Assembly (NCBI RefSeq): GCF_947503855.1
Contig: NZ_CANNFF010000009.1
Span: 100,120-164,119, forward strand
Source: an uncultured Polaribacter sp.
GTDB taxonomy: Bacteria; Bacteroidota; Bacteroidia; Flavobacteriales; Flavobacteriaceae
DNA length: 64,000 nucleotides
Reading direction: 5' to 3'
Position numbers and translations under genes: made by a program
The notes under the pieces: model-generated
Database searches by the model: none
What the model was told of the DNA's origin: nothing
Seen by the model: only the letters and a program-made list of their open reading frames with translations
Shown: piece by piece, positions 1 through 7,553 of the stretch
Position numbering within the stretch: position 1 is the first letter of the stretch
Layout: the number at the start of each line of letters is the position of its first letter

Positions 1-1008
1 GAAAAAGGGATTATTTTTATGCCAATTTCTGAAGCTATACAAGAACATCCAGAATTGGTGAAAAAATATTTAGGTACAATTGTACCAACTACAGACAATT
101 TTTATGCAGCATTAAACTCGGCTGTTTTTTCTGATGGCTCTTTCTGTTACATTCCAAAAGGCGTTAAATGTCCTATGGAATTATCTACTTATTTTAGAAT
201 AAACGAAGGTGGAACAGGACAATTTGAAAGAACTTTAGTGGTAGCAGATAAAGGAAGTTATGTTTCTTATTTAGAAGGTTGTACAGCTCCAATGCGTGAT
301 GAAAATCAATTACATGCTGCAGTTGTAGAATTAATAGCTTTAGACGATGCAGAAATAAAATATTCTACAGTACAAAACTGGTATCCAGGAAACAAAGAAG
401 GTAAAGGTGGTGTGTACAATTTTGTAACTAAAAGAGGTTTGTGCGAAAACAATGCAAAAATTTCTTGGACACAAGTAGAAACAGGTTCTGCTGTTACTTG
501 GAAATATCCTTCTTGTATTTTAAAAGGAAACAATTCTGTAGGCGAGTTTTACTCAATTGCAGTAACCAACAACCATCAACAAGCAGATACTGGTACCAAA
601 ATGATTCATTTGGGTAAAAACACCAGGTCTACCATTATTTCTAAAGGTATTTCTGCAGGACAATCTCAAAACAGTTATAGAGGTTTGGTTCAAATAAATT
701 CTAGAGCAGAAAATGCACGTAATTTTTCACAATGTGATTCTTTATTGATGGGAAATGCCTGTGGGGCACACACATTTCCATACATAGAAGCAAAAAATAA
801 ATCTGCACAAATAGAACACGAAGCAACCACCAGTAAAATTGGTGAAGACCAATTATTTTACTGTAACCAACGTGGAATTGATACAGAAAAAGCAATTGCT
901 TTAATTGTAAACGGTTTTAGTAAAGAAGTGTTAAACAAATTACCAATGGAGTTTGCTGTAGAAGCACAAAAATTATTAGAAATCAGTTTAGAAGGTTCTG
1001 TAGGATAA
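1..1008 (+). CDS. sufB: Fe-S cluster assembly scaffold SufB (5' end missing)
   Basis: SufB is the scaffold subunit of the cytosolic SufBCD complex, which builds Fe-S clusters from sulfur delivered by SufS. The reading frame is open from base 1 (codons for E-K-G-I-I-F precede the first ATG at 19), so that internal methionine is not the start and the gene begins upstream of the window. About 335 residues are visible of a family length near 480. The C-terminal part carries the SufB/SufD beta-helix signature, including [17 protein letters not shown] and the closing [16 protein letters not shown] stretch. sufC and sufD follow on the same strand, which fits a suf operon. Identification is secure; only the N-terminus is missing. 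Confidence 0.97.
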   Translation, partial: EKGIIFMPISEAIQEHPELVKKYLGTIVPTTDNFYAALNSAVFSDGSFCYIPKGVKCPMELSTYFRINEGGTGQFERTLVVADKGSYVSYLEGCTAPMRDENQLHAAVVELIALDDAEIKYSTVQNWYPGNKEGKGGVYNFVTKRGLCENNAKISWTQVETGSAVTWKYPSCILKGNNSVGEFYSIAVTNNHQQADTGTKMIHLGKNTRSTIISKGISAGQSQNSYRGLVQINSRAENARNFSQCDSLLMGNACGAHTFPYIEAKNKSAQIEHEATTSKIGEDQLFYCNQRGIDTEKAIALIVNGFSKEVLNKLPMEFAVEAQKLLEISLEGSVG

Positions 1009-1029
1009 AAATTAAAAAATTATCCGTTT

Positions 1030-1070
1030 AATTGTTTAACCGTTAAATCGTTTAAATAGTTAAAATTAAA
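1030..1070. repeat. Periodic GTTTAA-type spacer between sufB and sufC
   Basis: The 108-base spacer between sufB and sufC contains several phased variants of GTTTAA/GTTAAA (CGTTTAATTG, TTTAACCG, TTAAATCG, TTTAAATAG) spaced about 8-9 bases apart. No start codon with a useful frame and no terminator is seen here, so sufC is probably co-transcribed. The function is unknown; such degenerate arrays may simply be slippage products. Confidence 0.4.
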
Positions 1071-1116
1071 AATCCCATTACACAAATAAACATTTACACG
1101 ATTACACATAAATACC

Positions 1117-1863
1117 ATGTTAAAAATAGAAAATTTAAAAGCAGAAATAGACGGAAAAGCAATCTTAAAAGGATTGAATATAGAAGTAAAAGCTGGTGAA
1201 GTACATGCAATTATGGGACCAAATGGTGCTGGAAAAAGTACATTGGCTAACGTTATTGCTGGTAAAGAAGAATATGAAGTTACAGAAGGTTCTATAGAAC
1301 TAAATGACGAAGATATTAGCGAGCTTGCTCCAGAAGAAAGAGCACATAATGGTGTGTTTTTATCGTTTCAATACCCAGTAGAAATTCCTGGTGTTTCTGT
1401 AACTAACTTTATAAAAACGGCTATTAACGAAACTAGAAAAGCAAAAGGATTAGAAGACATGCCTGCAAAAGACATGTTAAAAATGATTCGTGAAAAATCT
1501 GAATTATTAGAAATAGATCGTAAATTTTTAGGTCGTTCTTTAAACGAAGGATTTTCTGGTGGAGAGAAAAAACGTAACGAAATCTTTCAAATGGCCATGT
1601 TAGAACCAAAATTAGCCATTTTAGATGAAACAGATTCTGGTTTAGATATTGATGCTTTACGTATTGTTGCCAACGGTGTTAACAAACTAAAATCTAAAGA
1701 TAATGCCGTAATTGTAATTACACATTACCAGCGTTTGTTAGATTATATTGTACCCGATTTTGTACATGTTTTACACGATGGAAAAATAGTAAAAACAGGA
1801 GACGCTTCTTTAGCTTTAGAATTAGAAGCAAAAGGGTATGATTGGATTAAAGAATTAGCGTAA
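1117..1863 (+). CDS. sufC: Fe-S cluster assembly ATPase SufC
   Basis: SufC is the ABC-type ATPase of the SufBCD scaffold; its ATP hydrolysis drives conformational change for cluster assembly and it works without membrane domains. The 248-residue length is normal. Walker A is GPNGAGKST at residues 34-42. The signature loop is FSGGEKKRNE near residue 147, and Walker B is followed by DETDSGLD, a form characteristic of SufC rather than of transport ABC proteins. The gene starts with ATG and lies between sufB and sufD on the same strand. Very confident. Confidence 0.98.
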   Translation: MLKIENLKAEIDGKAILKGLNIEVKAGEVHAIMGPNGAGKSTLANVIAGKEEYEVTEGSIELNDEDISELAPEERAHNGVFLSFQYPVEIPGVSVTNFIKTAINETRKAKGLEDMPAKDMLKMIREKSELLEIDRKFLGRSLNEGFSGGEKKRNEIFQMAMLEPKLAILDETDSGLDIDALRIVANGVNKLKSKDNAVIVITHYQRLLDYIVPDFVHVLHDGKIVKTGDASLALELEAKGYDWIKELA

Positions 1864-1937
1864 CTAATTCTTATTTAAAATTTAATATTTAAGGTTGTAA
1901 AACTTTGAATAAAAAAATTTAAACTTTGAACAATAAT

Positions 1938-3251
1938 ATGGAATTACAAGATAAATTACTATCATCTTACGTAGCATTTGAAAACCATGTAGATGTAAAT
2001 TCTGATGTACACGAAATACGCTCTGAGGCACTACAAAATTTCGAAAAAGTAGGTTTTCCTTCAAGAAAACTAGAAGCTTGGAAATACACTTCTTTAAATT
2101 CTGTTTTAAAGCAAGATTACAGTTTATTTCCTAGTAAAGTAGAAGCTATAGAATTAGCAGATGTAAAAAAATACTTTATCCACGAAATAGATGCGTATAA
2201 AATTGTTTTTATCAATGGTAAATACAGTTCTTTTTTATCGCAAACTACACACGAGCATTACGATGTTTGTTTGATGTCTTCTGCATTAACAAACCCAAAA
2301 TACAAAGCAGTAATAGATAAGTATTTTAATAAAATTGCAAAACAAGATAATTTAACATCTTTAAATACAGCTTTTGCTACAGAAGGTGCTTATATTAATA
2401 TTCCTAAAAATACAGAGGTTAAAAAACCAATACAAATTTTAAATTTTACAACAGGTTCTCAAGAAGCTACTATGCTACAACCTAGAAATTTAATTGTGGT
2501 TGGAGAAAATGCTCAAGTACAAATTATAGAACGTCATCAAAGTTTAACAGCAAACCCTGTTTTATCTAACGTAGTTACAGAAGTTTTTGCAGACAAAGCT
2601 GCTAATGTAGATTATTATAAAATCCAGAATGATGAAACTACTGCTTCTTTAGTAGATAATACTTACATAGAACAACAATCTAACAGTGTCGTTTCTGTAC
2701 ATACATTTTCTTTTGGAGGAAACATTACCAGAAACAATTTAAATTTTTATCAAAAAGGAGAACATATAGATTCTATTTTAAAAGGAATTACCATTATTGA
2801 AGGAAAACAACATGTAGATCATCATACTTTGGTACATCACATAGAACCAAATTGTGAGAGTCATCAAGATTATAAAGGTATTTTTAACGAGCGCTCTACA
2901 GGCGTTTTTAACGGAAAAGTAATTGTAGAAAAAGAAGCACAAAAAACCAATGCTTATCAGCAAAACAACAACGTTTTAATAAGCGATAAAGCAACGATTA
3001 ATGCAAAACCTCAACTAGAAATTTTTGCAGACGATGTAAAATGTTCTCATGGTTGTACCATTGGCCAATTAGATGAAGATGCTTTATTTTACATGCAACA
3101 ACGTGGTATTCCTAAAAAGGAAGGTAAAGCATTATTAATGTACGCCTTTGCAAATACGGTTTTAGAAAGTGTTAAAATACCTGAAGTAAAACAACGTATT
3201 ACAAAACTAATTGCTAAAAAATTAGGTGTTAATTTAGGGTTCGATCTATAA
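1938..3251 (+). CDS. sufD: Fe-S cluster assembly protein SufD
   Basis: SufD pairs with SufB in the SufBC2D scaffold and is needed for iron entry into the nascent cluster. The frame opens at a TTG at 1926, but I prefer the ATG at 1938, which gives MELQDKLLSSYVAFE, a typical flavobacterial SufD N-terminus, and 437 residues. The C-terminal third has the SufB/SufD signature, with KCSHGCTIGQLDEDALFYM and QQRGIPKKEGKALL. The conserved histidine in CSHGC matches the position implicated in cluster assembly in SufD proteins. It follows sufC by about 70 bases and is followed by a hairpin terminator, ending this part of the operon. Confidence 0.96.
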   Translation: MELQDKLLSSYVAFENHVDVNSDVHEIRSEALQNFEKVGFPSRKLEAWKYTSLNSVLKQDYSLFPSKVEAIELADVKKYFIHEIDAYKIVFINGKYSSFLSQTTHEHYDVCLMSSALTNPKYKAVIDKYFNKIAKQDNLTSLNTAFATEGAYINIPKNTEVKKPIQILNFTTGSQEATMLQPRNLIVVGENAQVQIIERHQSLTANPVLSNVVTEVFADKAANVDYYKIQNDETTASLVDNTYIEQQSNSVVSVHTFSFGGNITRNNLNFYQKGEHIDSILKGITIIEGKQHVDHHTLVHHIEPNCESHQDYKGIFNERSTGVFNGKVIVEKEAQKTNAYQQNNNVLISDKATINAKPQLEIFADDVKCSHGCTIGQLDEDALFYMQQRGIPKKEGKALLMYAFANTVLESVKIPEVKQRITKLIAKKLGVNLGFDL

Positions 3252-3302
3252 CTGATAAAGGTAACTTTTATTCTAAAAAGTTAAGATTGATAAAAAATAG
3301 AA

Positions 3303-3329
3303 GCAAAGGGAGTATTCGCTCCCTTTGTT
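3303..3329. terminator. Bidirectional terminator between sufD and serine hydrolase
   Basis: A perfect 9-bp stem, CAAAGGGAG (3303-3311) with CTCCCTTTG (3318-3326), closes a 6-base loop and is followed by T-rich sequence. It lies between convergent genes, so it probably serves sufD on the plus strand and the hydrolase on the minus strand. Confidence 0.8.
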
Positions 3330-4645
3330 TATTGAATACTCTCAATAACCCCTTTCAAAAATACGTTTTCTTCAAACCAAGAAAGTCCAAAACGTACAAT
3401 AACTAATTCTTGATCTGGTAAAACATATACTCTTTGTCCTTGATAACCGTCTGCAAAATACATGCTTGCAGGAACGTCTTTAAATTGTTTTTCTGCATTT
3501 AACCAAAATTGTGCACCATACGTTCCGTTTGAAGTGGGTGTGGGTGTAGTTGCATAGGCTACCCAATCTTTGGTAAACAATTGGTCTCCATTCCAATTTC
3601 CGTTGTGTAAATACAACAAACCAAATTTTGCCCAATCTCTAGCAGTTGCCCAAGAATAGGAAGAACCTACGTAATTGCCAGTTAAATCTGCTTCAATAAC
3701 CATAGAATTCATACCAATTCTATCAATTAAATTCGTGTACCAAAAATCTAAGTATTCTTGATGCGTATCAAACTGTTTTCTTAAAATTCCTGATAGTAAA
3801 TTAGAAGTACCAGAAGAATAGTTAAAACTTTCATTAGGCTTACCCACCAAAGGTTTGTTTTCTTGCATTTTAGTCATATCGCGTTCTAAAAACAACATTT
3901 TTGTGGCGTCAGAAATTTCATCATAATTTTCGTCCCATTCCAAACCAGAATTCATTTGTAATAAATTGTGGATCGTAATGTTTTTACGAGCGTCATTTTG
4001 CCAAGAATTTATTGGAGCTTTGTTTTGCACATTAATTTTATTTTGATGCTGTAAAACCCCAAAAACAGTACTTAAAATACTTTTTGACATAGACCAACCT
4101 AATAATTTTGAATCCTTATTAAATCCTTCTGCATATTTTTCTGCAATTATTTGATCTTTATAAATTACCAAAACAGCTCTTGTTTTCCTTTTTCCGAAAA
4201 TAGAAGCTACAGTTTTGTTTAATTGATGATAATCTACATTGCTAAAAACACTATCTTTTTGTGATGCATTCCCATAAGGAAATGGTGTTACATTATCTGG
4301 TTTTAGTCTTTTTGGTACTAAATAAGAAGCTGTTTCATCGCTTTTATCTAGTGTTAATACAGATCCTAACCCTTCTCTAACAATGGCTTTTCTAGTTAAC
4401 AAACCAAAGACAGAAGAAGTAGCCGTCTTTTGTTTTTTATCAATTTTATCTAAAGCTAATTTTACAGGCGAAAAATTATTGTCTGTACTATCTGTAAATG
4501 CTAAAGTTCTATTTGCAACAAAGACAGAAGAAGCTGTGTTTTTTGCAGAATACCCTGCTAAAATGTTCAATTTTGGATAGTTATAAATACCTATAATTAA
4601 TAAAATTAAGGCAATTAGAAGTAGAATTCGTTTAAATATTTTCAT
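3329..4645 (-). CDS. Serine hydrolase of the class C beta-lactamase-like family
   Basis: This is a 438-residue membrane-anchored or exported serine hydrolase of the beta-lactamase/penicillin-binding-protein-like fold (Pfam Beta-lactamase family). An N-terminal hydrophobic segment (about residues 7-22) follows a basic start and looks like an uncleaved anchor. Catalytic motifs are visible: SMSK at residues 185-188 (nucleophile Ser and Lys) and the YSS equivalent of YxN at about 276. A GYQGQ segment near the C-terminus stands where the KTG/HxG motif is expected. I chose ATG at 4645 over the TTG one codon upstream. Families like this include esterases, peptidases and 6-aminohexanoate-type hydrolases, so the substrate cannot be called. 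It is transcribed against sufD and sufS and interrupts the suf order. Confidence 0.85.
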   Translation of the reverse strand: MKIFKRILLLIALILLIIGIYNYPKLNILAGYSAKNTASSVFVANRTLAFTDSTDNNFSPVKLALDKIDKKQKTATSSVFGLLTRKAIVREGLGSVLTLDKSDETASYLVPKRLKPDNVTPFPYGNASQKDSVFSNVDYHQLNKTVASIFGKRKTRAVLVIYKDQIIAEKYAEGFNKDSKLLGWSMSKSILSTVFGVLQHQNKINVQNKAPINSWQNDARKNITIHNLLQMNSGLEWDENYDEISDATKMLFLERDMTKMQENKPLVGKPNESFNYSSGTSNLLSGILRKQFDTHQEYLDFWYTNLIDRIGMNSMVIEADLTGNYVGSSYSWATARDWAKFGLLYLHNGNWNGDQLFTKDWVAYATTPTPTSNGTYGAQFWLNAEKQFKDVPASMYFADGYQGQRVYVLPDQELVIVRFGLSWFEENVFLKGVIESIQ

Positions 4646-4718
4646 CAAAAGAAAGTTTTAGTAATGTAAAAATAAGAAAATCATATGGTCTTTATTCTAA
4701 GTTTAAAAAATCAACCTT

Positions 4719-4726
4719 TATCTTTG
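4719..4726 (+). promoter_or_regulatory. Putative sufS promoter, -7 box
   Basis: TATCTTTG matches the Bacteroidota -7 consensus TAnnTTTG and lies 19 bases before the sufS start. No clear TTG -33 element is visible at the usual spacing. It implies that sufS has its own promoter because it is separated from sufBCD. Confidence 0.5.
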
Positions 4727-4745
4727 TATTTTAAAATGATTTTGT

Positions 4746-5960
4746 ATGATGAATGTTGAAAAAATTAGAGCAGATTTTCCAATTCTAAAGAGAACCGTAA
4801 ATGGGAAACCTTTAGTCTATTTTGATAATGCTGCAACGTCGCAAACACCACAAATTGTTATAGATACAATTGTAGATTATTATAGCAATTACAACGCAAA
4901 TATCCATAGAGGTGTGCACACTTTAAGTCAAGAAGCAACAGATAAGTACGAAGAAGCTCGTATTAAAATTCAACATCATTTTAATGCAAAAAATGCCTAC
5001 GAAATTATTCTAACTTCGGGTACTACACATTCTATAAATATGGTAGCCTCTGGATTTGCATCACTTTTAAAAAAGAATGATGAAATTATAGTTTCTGCTT
5101 TAGAGCATCATTCAAATATTGTGCCTTGGCAAATGTTATGCGAAAAAACGGGCGCCATTTTAAAGGTAATACCGATGCTAGAAAATGGTTCTTTAGATAT
5201 GAAAGTGTATCATAATTTGGTAAACAAAAAGACAAAATTAGTTTTTTGTAACCATGTTTCTAATGCCTTAGGAACCATAAACCCTATTGAAGAAATTATT
5301 GAAACTGCACACAAATTTAATGCGGCTGTTTTAATTGATGGAGCCCAAGCAACACCTCATATTAAGCCCGATGTACAAGCTTTAAATGTTGATTTTTATG
5401 TAGCTTCTGCACATAAATTATGTGGACCAACAGGTGTGGGTTTGTTGTATGGCAAACAAGAATGGTTAGAAAAATTGCCTCCTTATCAAGGTGGAGGAGA
5501 AATGATAGACACAGTAACTTTTGAGAAAACAACCTATGCTGGTTTGCCTCATAAATTTGAAGCGGGTACCCCAAATATTTGTGGTGGTATTGCTTTTGGA
5601 GCTGCTATAGATTATATGAACTCTATTGGTTTTGATAGTATTGCTGCTTATGAAGAAGCGCTTTTAAAATACGGAACTGAAGAACTTTTAAAAATAGAAG
5701 GTGTAAAAATATTTGGCACAACCGCAAAAAAAACAGCTGTAATATCTTTTAACGTAGGTACTATTCATCCCTATGATATTGGAACTATATTAGATAAGTT
5801 AGGAATTGCAGTTAGAACCGGGCATCATTGTGCACAACCTATTATGGATTTTTACAAAATACCAGGAACCATTAGGGCCTCATTTTCTTTTTACAATACA
5901 AAAGAAGAAATAGATATATTTATTACTGCTTTAAAAAGAGCCGTAAATATGTTTTCTTAA
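4746..5960 (+). CDS. sufS: Cysteine desulfurase SufS
   Basis: SufS is the PLP-dependent group II cysteine desulfurase that takes sulfur from L-cysteine as an enzyme persulfide and supplies it to SufBCD, usually through SufE or SufU. The 404-residue length is normal. The PLP-binding lysine is K224 in SAHKLCGPTG, and the catalytic cysteine is C362 in RTGHHCAQP, the short-loop form typical of group II enzymes. Two in-frame ATGs (4746, 4749) differ by one residue. It follows the opposing serine hydrolase rather than sufD, and no sufE or sufT gene follows; a terminator ends the unit instead. Alternative naming is Csd, but the genomic context favours SufS. Confidence 0.96.
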   Translation: MMNVEKIRADFPILKRTVNGKPLVYFDNAATSQTPQIVIDTIVDYYSNYNANIHRGVHTLSQEATDKYEEARIKIQHHFNAKNAYEIILTSGTTHSINMVASGFASLLKKNDEIIVSALEHHSNIVPWQMLCEKTGAILKVIPMLENGSLDMKVYHNLVNKKTKLVFCNHVSNALGTINPIEEIIETAHKFNAAVLIDGAQATPHIKPDVQALNVDFYVASAHKLCGPTGVGLLYGKQEWLEKLPPYQGGGEMIDTVTFEKTTYAGLPHKFEAGTPNICGGIAFGAAIDYMNSIGFDSIAAYEEALLKYGTEELLKIEGVKIFGTTAKKTAVISFNVGTIHPYDIGTILDKLGIAVRTGHHCAQPIMDFYKIPGTIRASFSFYNTKEEIDIFITALKRAVNMFS

Positions 5961-5971
5961 AGAACAATAAT

Positions 5972-6005
5972 AAAAAAAGGTTGAGCAAATGCTCAACCTT
6001 TTTTA
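5972..6005. terminator. Bidirectional terminator after sufS
   Basis: An A-rich flank and GGTTGAGC stem (5979-5986), AAAT loop, and GCTCAACC followed by a T run form a strong symmetrical intrinsic terminator. It lies between convergent sufS and the SGNH hydrolase gene and can serve both. Confidence 0.9.
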
Positions 6006-6026
6006 TTTTTATCAATTTAAAACTTT

Positions 6027-7541
6027 CTATCTTAACGTAGGAGAGAAATTTGTAGGATAATCATCTGCTTTAGCCAAACCATTTGTAGCTGTTGTAAAGT
6101 TAGAGCCAAATTTAGCATCCATAGCTTCTAAAATTTTGTTTGCCATTAATGCATACCCTCTACCTGTTAAATGTATACCATCTAAACTTACCAAACCACC
6201 AGTTACTAAACTAGTTGTCATGGTATAATTATCAAACCTAATACCACCAGAAGCTTCTATTAAAATAGCATTTAAATCTACTAAAGCAATATTATTATTA
6301 GAGTTTGCAATGGCTTTAATGGTTGTGTTATATGCTTCTGTAGCTGTTATAACAGCTGCTAATTCTGTAGCTGTTAATACCCATTTATCTGCTAAAGGAA
6401 CACCAACACCATTTACACTTGCAGGGTTACTAGGGTCAGCCAAAGTACCTATAAAAGCAGAACTTGGTAATACTAATAAATCTTCTGCAGTTGCTTGTCT
6501 ATATTTTGGTATTGCTGCAAAAGCAGGATTTATAGCTCCTAAATCTGTTAAATCTTCGTCTATAATTACTACTGCATTTTGACCTGCCGAAAAAGAAATC
6601 GTTCTTTTGTCTAATTCTTCTTGCGTAAATAAACCAGTTCCTGCTAAAGCTGCTAAAGCTTGTTGCATACCTCCATTGTATTGTGTGTAACCAGCATTTA
6701 CAGCATTTGCTGTTGCAGCATCCATTGGTATTGGGTTATAAGGCACAGTTGTAAAATAAGGTAATAAAGTAATATTTGGTACTGTAGCAATTACACCTTT
6801 TGCACCACCAGAAGTCATAGCTGTTACCATGCCACTAAAAACTTGATCAAAAACTAAAGGGTTTGTAATATCATTCCCTCCATAATTTGCAGGACTAACT
6901 GTTGGATCTGCTTGGTATACACCAGAACCACCAGAAGTAGCAAAACCTAATACATCATTACCACCAACTTCAGATAAAGTAAAAAATGTAGGTTGTTGTG
7001 CTAAAGCATCGCCCACAACTGTTGCAGTTGCACTAGAAGCCATTCTACCAAAATATGGATTTAAAGTTGCATAACCAGCAAATGTTAAGTGAAAACTTTT
7101 AGCTCCAGGAATACCATAGTTGTTAAAAGACGTACCTGCTGCTCTTGCCCCTAAAGTTGTGGTTGGCAAAGCGTTTAATCTTGTAGGTCCAGCTCCATTA
7201 AAATACAACCTTGGTGGTTGTACTGCATTTCCACCAGCTACAAAACCACCAATATTATCAATCATTAATGGTTGATTAAATTCGCCACCATCTGCCATAC
7301 TAAATTTAGATGCTAAGATGTTTGGGAAAGAATTTTCTTGAGCCGCTTTAAATAAAGCACCGTCTGTATAACCTGCGGTAAAAGAGGCGCCTACAGCTAC
7401 GTATTTAGATAAGTTTAAGCCATTTGCGTCTAAGGCTACTGTTGGCATTACTGCTGCTTCAATTGGTTCAAAATCATTGTTTTCACAAGAAATGATTCCT
7501 AATGATAAGAGAAATAAACCAATATATTTATAGTTTTTCAT
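6027..7541 (-). CDS. SGNH/GDSL-family hydrolase, predicted lipoprotein
   Basis: This is a 504-residue secreted lipid-anchored hydrolase. The N-terminus MKNYKYIGLFLLSLGIISC ends in a lipobox-like LGIISC, predicting lipidation. The SGNH blocks are visible: block I as VAVGASFTAGYTDG (GDS-like GAS), block III as VGGNDVLGF, and block V as DGIHLTGRGYALMANKIL with the catalytic Asp and His. The family includes lipases, esterases and carbohydrate esterases, so the substrate is not defined. It lies 12 bases downstream of the TonB-dependent receptor gene on the same strand, so the two are almost certainly co-transcribed and may act on one substrate at the cell surface. An Ala/Asn-rich middle region (about 250-400) is less conserved. 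Confidence 0.85.
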   Translation of the reverse strand: MKNYKYIGLFLLSLGIISCENNDFEPIEAAVMPTVALDANGLNLSKYVAVGASFTAGYTDGALFKAAQENSFPNILASKFSMADGGEFNQPLMIDNIGGFVAGGNAVQPPRLYFNGAGPTRLNALPTTTLGARAAGTSFNNYGIPGAKSFHLTFAGYATLNPYFGRMASSATATVVGDALAQQPTFFTLSEVGGNDVLGFATSGGSGVYQADPTVSPANYGGNDITNPLVFDQVFSGMVTAMTSGGAKGVIATVPNITLLPYFTTVPYNPIPMDAATANAVNAGYTQYNGGMQQALAALAGTGLFTQEELDKRTISFSAGQNAVVIIDEDLTDLGAINPAFAAIPKYRQATAEDLLVLPSSAFIGTLADPSNPASVNGVGVPLADKWVLTATELAAVITATEAYNTTIKAIANSNNNIALVDLNAILIEASGGIRFDNYTMTTSLVTGGLVSLDGIHLTGRGYALMANKILEAMDAKFGSNFTTATNGLAKADDYPTNFSPTLR

Positions 7542-7553
7542 AATAGTATATTT

